Shown here: in pieces, positions 1 through 8,410 of the stretch | How the letters are laid out: each line of letters begins with the position of its first letter | How positions within the stretch are numbered: position 1 is the first letter of the stretch | Assembly: GCF_021602345.1 (NCBI RefSeq) | Contig: NZ_BQID01000023.1 | Span: forward strand, 1 to 58,440 | Reading direction: 5' to 3' | Length of the DNA stretch: 58,440 bases | From: Pseudomonas pharyngis | GTDB lineage: Bacteria; Pseudomonadota; Gammaproteobacteria; Pseudomonadales; Pseudomonadaceae | Position numbers and translations under genes: made by a program | Notes under the pieces: generated by a model | Told to the model about the DNA's origin: nothing | Database searches by the model: none | Seen by the model: the letters and a program-made list of their open reading frames with translations, nothing else

Positions 1-2
1 TG

Positions 3-80
3 GTGGAGAGGGAGCGGTTGTATGGGAATCGGGTGGTGGTTAAGTATGAGGTGTTGGAGGGGATGATTGAGGGCGGATAG
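3..80 (+). CDS. C-terminal end of an unidentified protein (partial)
   Basis: An open frame runs from the window edge to a TAG stop and would encode about 25 residues ending in VVVKYEVLEGMIEGG. The G-rich, GC-biased codon use matches the host genome rather than the AT-rich stretch that follows, so it probably marks the chromosomal edge of the T6SS island. Too little is visible to name the protein. Confidence 0.4.
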   Translation: MERERLYGNRVVVKYEVLEGMIEGG

Positions 81-138
81 CGGTGATGTAGTTTTTGGTC
101 AGTTGGTTTACTCCATATGTCCGAAGCGTTTATCGATA

Positions 139-444
139 CTAGCTTTCCAGATTTTTCAATATGTTCTCTAGCGCGATTTTGAACTCTTCCCAGTTTTTGG
201 CTTTTTCACAATGAGTAGGATTTTGCCAGTCTTGATTGCGGATTAGAGAGATTACAAAGGAACCGTATGTGCTGAATTCTGGATACCATCCGATATCGAG
301 TATTTGGCCGCATGGGAAAGTCGCTTGAAAAAGGTCTTCCTTTAAGTTTTCTATTTCGAGAGAAGTGTCGATTGTTTGATCAAGCTGGGAAATGTCATCG
401 AGAGTTATTTTGGCTCCGAGAGTGATGATTTTGCTTGTGTTCAT
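139..444 (-). CDS. Small acidic protein, probable orphan immunity protein
   Basis: This 101-residue protein has no signal peptide or membrane segment, so it is probably cytoplasmic. The central stretch (CGQILDIGWYPEFSTYGSFV, then NQDWQNP) resembles small immunity proteins seen beside Rhs and contact-dependent toxins; this is recollection of a pattern, not a database hit. Codon use is AT-rich, unlike the flanking core genes, which fits horizontal acquisition. It lies in the same direction as and downstream of the rhs toxin gene, with three other small genes and hairpin repeats between them, as expected for immunity genes left behind by earlier toxin tips. The ATG start is the only good one. 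No cognate toxin is visible in the window. Confidence 0.65.
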   Translation of the reverse strand: MNTSKIITLGAKITLDDISQLDQTIDTSLEIENLKEDLFQATFPCGQILDIGWYPEFSTYGSFVISLIRNQDWQNPTHCEKAKNWEEFKIALENILKNLES

Positions 445-489
445 TTAATGATATCCAAGGGGTATTTGAGGGGGCTTTTTGAGCACTGC

Positions 490-882
490 TCAGGTGTTGG
501 TTGGGTATAGGGTGATTTGAATGGCTGAAATCTCTATAAAGCTCGGAAAAATAAGATCTCTATTTTCGTTTTTTAGTGAGATGAGGATGATGGAGTTGCC
601 GAGTTTTAGCGAGCCGCATCCATCTTTGCTAATAGAAATCAGCTCTGCTGTTATATAGGTTGTTTCTGATTCGTGGCGAATTGATGGTGTGTTGCTCATT
701 GATGTGGAGATGTTTTTACCCCAATAAAAATCATCATCAATATTTATTTCGACGTCATAGGAACGGTGTTCTATTGCCTCTAGAGTGAATAAGCTTGAAA
801 GACCTTTTCCGTAAGGGGTGGAGAATTCAACAAGGGTCTTTTCTGTGTGGATTTTAACGATGCGAGATATTGTGATTTTCAT
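490..882 (-). CDS. Hypothetical protein in the orphan immunity cluster
   Basis: A 130-residue cytoplasmic-type protein that I do not recognise. It is rich in short beta-prone stretches (VEFSTPYGKGLSSLF, SLKLGNSIILISLKN) and ends in an acidic/hydrophobic tail, with no catalytic motif. Base composition is as AT-rich as its neighbours and it shares their orientation. Its place between other small genes downstream of an Rhs toxin suggests an immunity or accessory role. That is inferred from context only. Confidence 0.6.
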   Translation of the reverse strand: MKITISRIVKIHTEKTLVEFSTPYGKGLSSLFTLEAIEHRSYDVEINIDDDFYWGKNISTSMSNTPSIRHESETTYITAELISISKDGCGSLKLGNSIILISLKNENRDLIFPSFIEISAIQITLYPTNT

Positions 883-997
883 GAGTTTATTAGTGGGAGG
901 GTTTTTGATGAGGTTTTTCTTTGATTGAAAAATCTAAAAAATGCCCAATGGCTTTTAGAGTTAATCCCGAATTATTGGAATAGCAGAGAAAGGTTGT

Positions 998-1288
998 CTA
1001 AGGCTTCCAAAATTGGATTCCTTCCATATGACGCTCAATATCGTCCATGTCATCCTCTCCGAGGGTTGAATAAAATTTTGTAGAGATGATTTTTCTCACC
1101 TTCGCAAGTCTTTGAGTCACCTTCTCGTTGTCAATAAAATCGGTAGTCGCTTTTTGATAATCGTTGACAGGCTTGTCGCAATAGTAGCTTCCCATCTTGT
1201 GCAGCGAAATCAAGATAAATTCAATTTCCGCTAGAACCTCAAGGGCGTCCTCTCCATTGATTTCTATTGTTTTATTGTTTTCTAACAT
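998..1288 (-). CDS. Small protein, probable orphan immunity protein
   Basis: A 96-residue, strongly charged, probably all-helical protein (ALEVLAEIEFILISLHKMG, then a helix rich in K/R and a C-terminal DDMDDIERHMEGIQFW). There is no signal peptide and no enzyme motif. AT-rich codons and position in the rhs-linked array suggest a leftover immunity gene. The family is not recognised. The upstream 245 bases hold two hairpin repeats. Confidence 0.6.
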   Translation of the reverse strand: MLENNKTIEINGEDALEVLAEIEFILISLHKMGSYYCDKPVNDYQKATTDFIDNEKVTQRLAKVRKIISTKFYSTLGEDDMDDIERHMEGIQFWKP

Positions 1289-1337
1289 TGATTTTTCCGT
1301 AAGTGAGACGATTTTTTGTCATTAAAAATTGACTGGT

Positions 1338-1389
1338 GAAAAAGGGTAGATTTATATTCTTCGATGAAGAATAAATCTGTAAATTTTGG
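1338..1389. repeat. Hairpin repeat, degenerate copy (A)
   Basis: A diverged copy of a dispersed repeat with a GAAAAAGGG…AGATTTAT left half and an ATAAATCT right half, inverted around a GAT centre. The G/C-rich ends of the intact copies are partly lost here. It lies between two orphan small genes. Confidence 0.6.
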
Positions 1390-1412
1390 TCGTTTACTTT
1401 GGCTTTCTGACT

Positions 1413-1463
1413 GAAAAGGGCACAGATTTATTTTCTTTAACGAAAAAATAAATCTGTGCCCTC
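1413..1463. repeat. Hairpin repeat, best-preserved copy (B)
   Basis: Arms AGGGCACAGATTTATTTT and AAAATAAATCTGTGCCCT are perfectly complementary over 18 bases around a 10-base loop. The GGGACAGATTTATTT-type core resembles repeats mobilised by REP-associated tyrosine transposases (RAYT). No such transposase gene lies in the window. The hairpin may also act as a bidirectional terminator between small genes. Confidence 0.8.
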
Positions 1464-1533
1464 TAGTTTTAATGTTCTAGAAAGGGGGGGTGTTTTATTA
1501 AGCTGAAAATGAATCTTCATCGTTTGATTTTTA

Positions 1534-1878
1534 TTAGGTACGTTGGTTAAAAATAAAAAATATTCCAGTCTCTTTTTCAATTGCTATTTTGTTTAGCTTT
1601 ACTATGTCATTAAATACTTCAAGATGGCTACTGTTAAACGCCTCGCTAAAGAATGCAAGCGTGGTTCCTAGATTTTTCTGCCCCTTGATGGATTCATCTT
1701 CGTATTCGTCAATTAGCGTTCCCAAAGCTTTATTGATTTTTTCAACCACTCCAGAATTGGAGAGGTCGGCGTATTGATCATTCGTCAATATTAGTTCAGC
1801 TAAATCACCTGGTTGAGCTTCGTCCATGTCAAGGCGTTGCATTGCAAGTGCGTTAAGGGGAACTGATATTATTTTCAA
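1534..1878 (-). CDS. Hypothetical protein of the orphan immunity cluster (TTG start)
   Basis: This 114-residue protein begins with MKIISVPLNALAMQRLDMDE and contains a helical, acidic middle (KALGTLIDEYEDESIKG). I do not recognise it. The start is TTG, supported by a strong AAGGAG Shine-Dalgarno sequence seven bases upstream and no better alternative. It is cytoplasmic by appearance. Base composition and orientation match the other small genes after rhs, so an immunity role is plausible but only inferred. Confidence 0.6.
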   Translation of the reverse strand: MKIISVPLNALAMQRLDMDEAQPGDLAELILTNDQYADLSNSGVVEKINKALGTLIDEYEDESIKGQKNLGTTLAFFSEAFNSSHLEVFNDIVKLNKIAIEKETGIFFIFNQRT

Positions 1879-2147
1879 TTAAGGCTCCTTGCTGAATAAA
1901 TATTAAAAAGAGGAAGGATTAATTTTTGTTAGCGAAAGTGAATCTATCCTTTTGAATTTTATTGGGCTCATGGTTTTGTTAAGTTTTTTCAATGTCTATA
2001 GCGCGGCCATTGTTTTTTACTTCTTGAAGCTCTTGCTCAAAGGAGTGCTTCGATGGGTTTTCGTTTTTTTTTTGTCGTATTCTTTTCTTAGTCGTCGAAA
2101 TAGGGTGCTGATATTATCTTTTACTTTTTTGTCAAGGCTTTCAGAGC
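1879..2147. other. AT-rich intergenic stretch with a decayed repeat copy
   Basis: No convincing gene is visible. A short plus-strand frame encodes a low-complexity hydrophobic sequence without a ribosome-binding site. Around 1905-1955 a weak sixth copy of the hairpin repeat can be traced (AGGAAGGATTAATTTTTG … GAATCTATCCTTTT). Composition is strongly AT-rich, in keeping with foreign or decayed DNA. Confidence 0.5.
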
Positions 2148-2202
2148 GAAAAGGGGACAGGTTTATTTTCTTTAATGAATAATAAATCTGCCCCCTTTAA
2201 TT
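2148..2202. repeat. Hairpin repeat copy (C)
   Basis: It carries AAAAGGGGACAGGTTTATTT on the left and AATAAATCTGCCCCCTTT on the right, nearly complementary around TCTTTAATGAAT. It belongs to the same family as the copies at 1413 and 2212. Confidence 0.8.
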
Positions 2203-2211
2203 GCTAGGATT

Positions 2212-2267
2212 GAAAAGAGGGCAGATGTATTTTTCTCAGCGAAAAATAATAAATCTGTCCCCTTTGG
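2212..2267. repeat. Hairpin repeat copy (D)
   Basis: Left arm AAAAGAGGGCAGATGTATTTT and right arm AATAAATCTGTCCCCTTT are separated by a short A/C-rich loop. Only about ten bases separate it from copy C, giving a doublet. Confidence 0.8.
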
Positions 2268-2383
2268 ATTGTGACGAGAGCTCCAGGTTCATTTCCTAAA
2301 ATCTTTCTAGGTTCTGCTGCTACTTCATCATTAACTTTCAGTATTTTTGCGCCAGTCCAACTCTTAGGTGCGAAGGTATGATT
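2268..2383 (-). pseudogene. Gene remnant trapped between two hairpin repeats
   Basis: Between repeat copies D and E the minus strand reads about 39 residues with protein-like composition (NHTFAPKSWTGAKIL, KVNDEVAAEPRKILG). The frame continues into the repeats on both sides, so the apparent 68-residue product would begin and end in repeat sequence. It looks like a surviving fragment of an older gene, perhaps a displaced toxin tip or immunity gene. The family is not identified. Confidence 0.45.
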
Positions 2384-2431
2384 GAAAAGGGGCAGATTTA
2401 TTTTCTTCAAATAATATATCTGTCACTTTGG
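2384..2431. repeat. Hairpin repeat copy (E)
   Basis: GAAAAGGGGCAGATTTATTTT is followed by a diverged right half (AATATATCTGTCACTTTGGA). It sits just downstream of the immunity gene stop and could end the effector transcript. Confidence 0.75.
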
Positions 2432-2475
2432 ATTTCGCTTTGGATTTTTTGCTTTTTCTTTTTTCGATTTGGTGG

Positions 2476-2862
2476 TTATAGCGGATATTCACAGCGCCAT
2501 GGTGTAGTGAAAAGCTCTGGATTGATATCGAGTTTTTCAAGTAGAGCGTTGATCTCATCCTCGGAGTTCATGGTTTCTATTTTTTCGATAGTAATATCGC
2601 GGTCATCTATGCCGTCGCTTGTTTCAAGTGTTTCGGTAGGAATTGTAAATATTACAATCGCGTATCGGAAGCTTTTTGAATGGTGGATGAAATCGTAGTA
2701 TTGGTTTGGGTCGTTGGTGAAGGAGTACTTGTAAATGGCATAAACTGAAATCCATTTTCTTAATGATGGTTCATCGGATTCTAGCTCTTGCGCAATGTTG
2801 TCGTAGCCTGTCCCGTCAAGCCCATACCAAACACTTCGTGGGATATATTTTTGCGCTGTCAT
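2476..2862 (-). CDS. Cognate immunity protein of the Rhs toxin
   Basis: A predicted 128-residue cytoplasmic protein that should bind and neutralise the C-terminal toxin of the preceding Rhs protein. I chose the ATG at 2862 because it overlaps the rhs TGA in an ATGA junction and has GAGGG six bases upstream. A TTG further upstream would lie deep inside rhs. The sequence starts MTAQKYIPRSVWYGLDGTG and is acidic, with no signal peptide or enzyme motif. Strict coupling to a polymorphic toxin gene is the hallmark of immunity genes. The family itself is not recognised, and function is inferred from position. Confidence 0.8.
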   Translation of the reverse strand: MTAQKYIPRSVWYGLDGTGYDNIAQELESDEPSLRKWISVYAIYKYSFTNDPNQYYDFIHHSKSFRYAIVIFTIPTETLETSDGIDDRDITIEKIETMNSEDEINALLEKLDINPELFTTPWRCEYPL

Positions 2863-5800
2863 TTTTGTCCCTCGAACGGATTCGGCCAATAAATTCGGAT
2901 GACTTTTCCATCTTTTGGATGTAGCTGCAAATGAGGCATAGCAGCATGTGGGTCTGTTGGGCTGTGGTTCGCCATATAAACTTTTCGCGTTTCAATATTG
3001 GAGACAGGCGTGTCGTCCCAGTGGTAGTAAGATTCTTTGCCCTGAGGCGTTTGAAAATAATCCTTAGCTGTCACTGAGTTGAATTCCTCTGCGTTTCTAT
3101 AGCCTTGACCTACATATTTCCCTCTAAATATTTCTTCTGCTTCCGCTCGGCTGCTTACAGTTACGTCCTTTGCACCTTGATCAAGCTGAGCTGACGCCCT
3201 TTTAACGGTAGGACTTGACCACTCTACATCTGGTGCTGATGGTTCTTTAGTATCGACTTTGGCATTTTTTGCCGGTGTTGTTGCGTTTCCTTGACCATCT
3301 CCATCTGGTGGGCATCCATTCAAACCCAGCGGATCCACCCACCCCGTGGGGTTCGGCACGTACTGGTAGCTATTCAACCCACCCGCAAGCTTGATCGGAT
3401 CCGGTGTCAGAAAACGGCCAGTCCCCGGATTGTAGTAGCGGTGCCGGTTGTAATGTAACCCTGTCTCTACGTCGAAATACTGACCCTGGAAGCGCAACGG
3501 GTTATCGATTTCGCTGACATCCAGCGCCGCGAGGTTGCCGTACGCACGGTACTTCGCCGACCACATGATCTCGCCACTGTAGTCGGTGAGTTCCTGCGGT
3601 GTGCCCAGGTGATCGAGCTGGTAGTAGAACGGCGTTGCCTTACGCGGGCCTTCGCCGTCGAGCATCGCCAGCGGGCGGAAGCTGTCGGGTTCGTAGATGT
3701 AGGTGCGATAGCGGTTGTCGCCGCTTTCGGCGATCAGGCGTTCGCCTTGCCACAAGAATTCGGTGGTATGGCCATCGACAGTTTTCTCGATGCGGCGACC
3801 GAAGGCGTCGTACTTATAGGATGCATTGCTGCCGCCCGGCAGGCTGACACCGATCAGTCGATGCTGGCAGTCGTAGCGGTATTCGGTGACAAGTTTCTGT
3901 CCGGTGCCACGGCGTTCGCGGATCAGGTTGCCATAGGCGTCGTAGTCGTAGTGGCGGTCGCCCTGCATCAGCAAGCGGTTGCCTTTGACGTTGGCGAGGT
4001 TGGCTGTGCCTTCGTTGTTCTGGCCGAGCAGGTTACCGGCCGGGTCGTGGGCGAAGGTTTCCGGTGTCGCGCCACGTACGCTGGTCAAGCGGTCCAGCGG
4101 GTCGTAGTGGTAGCTGCGGTTGCCTTTGCGGCTGTCGTCGATGCCGGCGAGGTTGCCGTTGGCGTCGTAGTTATAGCGACGCTGGAACAGATTTTTTTCA
4201 CGCTGGCTCACGCTGTGCGCTTGCAGGCGGCCTTGTTCGTCGTACTGGTATTGGCTGAGCAGCAGTCCTTGTTGGCGTTGCTGTTCGCGACCGGCGCTGA
4301 ATTGGTGGCTGGTCAGGCGTGAGCCATTGAGGTCAATACTGCTAAGACGTCCGCCTGAGAGATGACGGTAGTCGAGTGTGCTGCCATCGGGGAGGCGGCA
4401 GTGACTCAGTTGTCCGACGCTGTCGTATTCGTAGCGCGTGGTGCCCCAGCCCTGATGCTCGGTGATCAGGCGATCCTGCACGTCGTATTCGTAGGCAAGC
4501 GGCCAGTGTCCGTCGTCGACATTCACCAAACGGCCCAGGGCATCGTAGCTGTAGTGTATTTCTTCGCCATCGGCGAGGGTTTTCACCAGCAGTCGACCGG
4601 CAGCATCGCGCTGATACTCGGTGACCAGTTCGCTGCCGTCATCGCCGAATTCGGTCTTCTTCAGCAACTGGCCGTTGAGGTCGTATTCGTACGCGGTGCG
4701 GCGGCCGTCGAAACCGGTTTCCTGCTGGATCAGACCGTTGGCGTAGTAGTCGAGCTTGTAATGCTCGCCGCGCTCGTTTTCGATTTCAGTGAGTAGCAGG
4801 CCGGCGTTGTCGTAGCGGTAGCGCAACTGGCTGCCGTCGGGATTGATGCGGCGGCTGACCAGATGCAGGTTGTCGGCGTATTCGTATCGGGTGATGCGGC
4901 CGAGCTCATCGCGCTCGGCGGTGACGCGTCCGTACGGGTTGTAGGTGAAGGTACGGCTGGCGCCGCCGGGGAGGGTGACCTGAGTCAGGCGGTCGACGGC
5001 GTCCCATTGGTAATGGGTGATGGCGCCGAATTCGTCCTGGCGGGTGATCTGCCGTCCAAGTGCATCGTAGCGATACTTGCGCTGACCACCGTCCGGAAGA
5101 CGTTCCTCCAGCAATTGACCGAGATTGTTCCAGCCCAGTTGATGGCGACTGCCATCAGGGTGATGAATTTCCAGCAGCCGGCCCTGGCCGTCGTAGTTGT
5201 AGCGGGTTTCGTTGCCCTGCGGGTCGATTTGCTGGGTGATGTCACCTTGACGGTTACGGCTGTATTGCCAACGTGCCTTACCTCGTTGGACGTCGATGAG
5301 TTGGCCATTGAAGTAGTTGTACCGAGTGGGTTCGCCTTCTGGAGGAATTACCGCTATCAGACGGCCGGCTTCACTGTATTGGTACTCAATGACCGCACCC
5401 AGTGGGTCCTTAATCGCAACTAGTCGCCCTTCATCGTCATAGGCCTTCTGCGTTTCACCGCCATCGGGTGCAGTTTCGCTGACCAGACGTGCATTGTCGT
5501 CATGCACATAGATTTGCTCGCTGCCATCGGCGTTATAGACGGTGACTGAACCTTTATCGTCCCACTCGTAACGTGTTTCGAGTGACGAGTAGTTCGCCCA
5601 ATGGCGGACACAACGAGAATGCTTGCCCTCGTGCTCCCATTCCCAAAAGAAGCTGGCGCCACCCGCCAATTGCCGCTCAAGGATGACGTGCTGGTCGTTG
5701 TAGCGGTAATGCTCGGTTTCGCCGGCGGCATTGGTCGCGGATACCAGTTGGTTCTGCGTGTTGTAGCGATAGCTGACCAGCGTCTGAATGGTCAACCATG

Positions 5801-7670
5801 GATCCTGGCGTTCGCCCCGCTCGTTGTACTCAGGGCGCTGTTGTTGGTAGTCCACTGCGACGATGTGTCGGTTGTCGTAACGTAGCAGCAAGGAGCGACC
5901 CGCGCCGTTATCGATACGCTGGACGCGGTCCACCAAGTCATAGCTGATGTGTAACTGGTTGTCGTAGGCATCGCTGATCGTTATCAAGCGTCCAGCACGG
6001 AAGTGATAGAAGCGTGAGCTCGATCCGGCTTGAGTCAGGATCAACTCGCCGGGTGCATCACCCAGGAAGATTGCCGCCTGAGCCAGGCTGTTAGTAATGG
6101 CCGGACGTTGTTCGGTTGGTATCGGGAAGCGTGTCTGGCGGTTTTCATTGTCAGTCCACAGCACGCCCTCATCATCGAGTTGCAAGCTGTGGGAGAGCGA
6201 ATGACTCCAGCCATGACCCAGACGACTGTCTATTTCGACTGCACTGCTACGGTACAGGCGCGTCCATTCGAAGGGCAGCAGGCCAGCCAATTTGCCATCG
6301 GTGAGTGTCAGCAACTCTTCACCGGTCACCATGGATACCGGATCACCGTTCTTGCAGGTATTGGCTGCACATTCGCTGGGCTTGTCCGCCGGGTTCTTTG
6401 ATTGTTCCGGAGCGTTTTGAATAGACTCTTTTTGTTCCAGACGCGTTTCGTTCTGAGTCTTGCGTCGCGTGTGGATCTGAGAGTCCGGTTCAACCTTGGC
6501 ACCCGCAGCCGGTGTGGGATGTTTGGGCTGAACGGCCGATTGGGCTGCCGTGTGAGGTGAGATCTCTGCCGCGACTTTTTTGCTTGAGTTGGTCACTCCA
6601 ACGCCGGAAAGCCTCAACGGTGCGGCTGCCTCCGCGTGTGCTTTTGAGCGAATGCGGCTGATTTCAATCAGCTTGGCTGTGAGCTTCTCTACCAGTTTGA
6701 GAGCTTTTTCAGCCTGCAACGTTGATGTGACAGTTTTGGCGCCAGCACGTAATGCAACACCAAGGCCGGCAGTGAAGATAATCCCGAGAATAATATAAAC
6801 AATTTCAGTTTTGAGTCTGGCGACAACTTGTGCCCGCGTTTGCGGTGGCAGCATAGTGACCCAGGCCCATACCGCAGAGATATAAACCCATAGAAGTGGC
6901 TCATCACATGCAATCAAGAATGCGGTTCGTAGTGACTCCTTCGATGAGTTATATATCTTTTTGATTGCCTCTTCGGTGAAGTACTTCTTGAGCTTTTCAT
7001 AATTTTTTCGAGGGTTGGTAACCAACTCGTAGAGCGACTTGATGTCGCCCCAAATGCTCATTATGAAGCTCCAGAAACCATCCCAGTCTGCTTGCATTTT
7101 CTGCCAGAGTTTTTCTGACAAGGATGCGTTGCTGTGCTCTTTCCAGAGTGGCAGGCATGTTGTGCTCCACTCACTTTCAAGCCATTTGGTCAAATCACCC
7201 ATGACGCCATCATAGGATTTGAACAGGCGTTCGAGGTCAGCAGGAGTCGGATTCGGAAAGAAGGAGACCCGATACCGTTGGTGTGGCGTGAGGTCGGAAA
7301 TAACCTCAATTCCGCTAGGGCCGATTTTCTTCTTTAGGGCGGCCCCCATCGGTTTGTTTTCTTTATCGACGGGTACTAGCTCGACTGGTGTGTTTCCAAT
7401 CGGAACAAACCTTGCGGACTCGAAGCTATGAATGAGCGTTAGCTTTCCATTTTCAGGACAGGTTGCATAGTTTACGGCCCTTTCTTTACTGTCTTTAGGT
7501 GCAGGTTTTAATACCTCGTCACCGACCTGAAACTGTTGCTCCAGGTCAAGACCAGGTAAGTATCTGGCCTTGGAACGATAATCTGAAAGGCAGCTTTTGA
7601 ACTCGGCAATTATTTTTTTGGGGTCTGGTTGTTTCTCGGTGAGATAAATAAAAGTTTCGCCCAGGCTCAT
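2859..7670 (-). CDS. rhs: Rhs polymorphic toxin, T6SS effector
   Basis: A 1603-residue T6SS effector. The N-terminal part (about 1-250) has no PAAR motif and is followed by two hydrophobic segments near 257-275 and 289-310, which may help membrane delivery. After a low-complexity linker (350-440), PVSMVTGEELL starts the RHS shell, with a DUF6531-like entry and many YD repeats (xxRYxYDxxGRL). The core ends in the conserved NPTGWVDPLGL motif, where Rhs proteins cleave themselves. The remaining 153 residues are the toxin tip, with GQGYRN, YYHWDD and PHLQLHPKDGKVIRIYW. I recognise this as a recurrent polymorphic-toxin domain but cannot name its activity. The start overlaps the upstream adaptor gene (ATGA) and the stop overlaps the immunity gene (ATGA). 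The tip is more AT-rich than the core. Confidence 0.95.
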   Translation of the reverse strand: MSLGETFIYLTEKQPDPKKIIAEFKSCLSDYRSKARYLPGLDLEQQFQVGDEVLKPAPKDSKERAVNYATCPENGKLTLIHSFESARFVPIGNTPVELVPVDKENKPMGAALKKKIGPSGIEVISDLTPHQRYRVSFFPNPTPADLERLFKSYDGVMGDLTKWLESEWSTTCLPLWKEHSNASLSEKLWQKMQADWDGFWSFIMSIWGDIKSLYELVTNPRKNYEKLKKYFTEEAIKKIYNSSKESLRTAFLIACDEPLLWVYISAVWAWVTMLPPQTRAQVVARLKTEIVYIILGIIFTAGLGVALRAGAKTVTSTLQAEKALKLVEKLTAKLIEISRIRSKAHAEAAAPLRLSGVGVTNSSKKVAAEISPHTAAQSAVQPKHPTPAAGAKVEPDSQIHTRRKTQNETRLEQKESIQNAPEQSKNPADKPSECAANTCKNGDPVSMVTGEELLTLTDGKLAGLLPFEWTRLYRSSAVEIDSRLGHGWSHSLSHSLQLDDEGVLWTDNENRQTRFPIPTEQRPAITNSLAQAAIFLGDAPGELILTQAGSSSRFYHFRAGRLITISDAYDNQLHISYDLVDRVQRIDNGAGRSLLLRYDNRHIVAVDYQQQRPEYNERGERQDPWLTIQTLVSYRYNTQNQLVSATNAAGETEHYRYNDQHVILERQLAGGASFFWEWEHEGKHSRCVRHWANYSSLETRYEWDDKGSVTVYNADGSEQIYVHDDNARLVSETAPDGGETQKAYDDEGRLVAIKDPLGAVIEYQYSEAGRLIAVIPPEGEPTRYNYFNGQLIDVQRGKARWQYSRNRQGDITQQIDPQGNETRYNYDGQGRLLEIHHPDGSRHQLGWNNLGQLLEERLPDGGQRKYRYDALGRQITRQDEFGAITHYQWDAVDRLTQVTLPGGASRTFTYNPYGRVTAERDELGRITRYEYADNLHLVSRRINPDGSQLRYRYDNAGLLLTEIENERGEHYKLDYYANGLIQQETGFDGRRTAYEYDLNGQLLKKTEFGDDGSELVTEYQRDAAGRLLVKTLADGEEIHYSYDALGRLVNVDDGHWPLAYEYDVQDRLITEHQGWGTTRYEYDSVGQLSHCRLPDGSTLDYRHLSGGRLSSIDLNGSRLTSHQFSAGREQQRQQGLLLSQYQYDEQGRLQAHSVSQREKNLFQRRYNYDANGNLAGIDDSRKGNRSYHYDPLDRLTSVRGATPETFAHDPAGNLLGQNNEGTANLANVKGNRLLMQGDRHYDYDAYGNLIRERRGTGQKLVTEYRYDCQHRLIGVSLPGGSNASYKYDAFGRRIEKTVDGHTTEFLWQGERLIAESGDNRYRTYIYEPDSFRPLAMLDGEGPRKATPFYYQLDHLGTPQELTDYSGEIMWSAKYRAYGNLAALDVSEIDNPLRFQGQYFDVETGLHYNRHRYYNPGTGRFLTPDPIKLAGGLNSYQYVPNPTGWVDPLGLNGCPPDGDGQGNATTPAKNAKVDTKEPSAPDVEWSSPTVKRASAQLDQGAKDVTVSSRAEAEEIFRGKYVGQGYRNAEEFNSVTAKDYFQTPQGKESYYHWDDTPVSNIETRKVYMANHSPTDPHAAMPHLQLHPKDGKVIRIYWPNPFEGQK

Positions 7671-8410
7671 ACATCTACCTCACTTTCCAGATGGGCCTTC
7701 AGTAGGCCGGTAAAATTTTCTTCCGTGAGTGGCGTGCGTTTTACGAAACGCGCCACTTTCTTTTGCAGGTTCGATTCCGGGAACGAGAAGTACAGGTCGG
7801 CATGTTCGTCCAGCAGCCACTGCATCATGTTGCCGATTACGGTCGACGGATTTTCGGCCATCAAGCTGTCCAGCAGGTCTTTCGGCACCTCCCACCACGG
7901 CCAATCCTTCGCCTTCGGCACCACCCTCGGCCCGACTTCCAGACTCCGCCCATTAATCAGATACCGCTCAAACACCGGCAACACTTCCCCAGCCGCCTCA
8001 CCCAGCCCTTCAAGAATCGGATAAATATGCCGCCCATCCCAGAACCGGAAAAACACTTCGGTCCCGTCCGGCATTTTCACCTGGGTCAAACTGCGCAGAT
8101 GTTCGAAAACTTCGTTGGGTTCCGAGCGGGAGACCGCCAGCCAGCCCCAGTCGAGGGCGTCGGTTTCGGTGATCCAGGGCAGGAAGGCCGAGTTGGCCTT
8201 GAGTTCGGCGACGTATGGCATCACCGGTTGCCAGGTGGAGTAGGGTGTTCCACCCCAGACGGGAATGGCCTGCACGGACGGTTCGCTCTGATACAAGGCC
8301 TTGAGCGCTTCGGCATCACTGGCGGCGCTGACGATCAGATACAGACGTTCGTCTTTTTGCAGCGGCTGTTGCGCCAGCCAGTCTTTGGGTGTCAGTCGAT
8401 TAGATGGCAC
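7667..8410 (-). CDS. DUF4123 T6SS effector adaptor/chaperone
   Basis: A roughly 247-residue DUF4123-type protein. Such adaptors load a specific effector, here presumably the Rhs toxin, onto its VgrG. Features include the LYLIVSAASDAEALKALYQ opening, the WGWLAVSRSEP segment and FFRFWDGRHIYPIL. I prefer the GTG start at 8410 (preceded by AAGGCAGG, overlapping the vgrG stop by 11 bases). An ATG at 8455 would add 15 basic residues read inside vgrG. The stop overlaps the rhs ATG, so adaptor and cargo are translationally coupled. Position between vgrG and rhs strongly supports the role. Confidence 0.88.
   Translation of the reverse strand: MPSNRLTPKDWLAQQPLQKDERLYLIVSAASDAEALKALYQSEPSVQAIPVWGGTPYSTWQPVMPYVAELKANSAFLPWITETDALDWGWLAVSRSEPNEVFEHLRSLTQVKMPDGTEVFFRFWDGRHIYPILEGLGEAAGEVLPVFERYLINGRSLEVGPRVVPKAKDWPWWEVPKDLLDSLMAENPSTVIGNMMQWLLDEHADLYFSFPESNLQKKVARFVKRTPLTEENFTGLLKAHLESEVDV

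Noticed and set aside
1952-2182. Plus-strand 76-residue frame in the AT-rich zone
   Set aside because: Hydrophobic low-complexity sequence that runs into hairpin repeat C, no ribosome-binding site.
3609-4322. Plus-strand 237-residue open frame opposite rhs
   Set aside because: It is the mirror of the YD-repeat coding sequence in GC-rich DNA, has a repetitive valine/alanine pattern and no ribosome-binding site or known domain.
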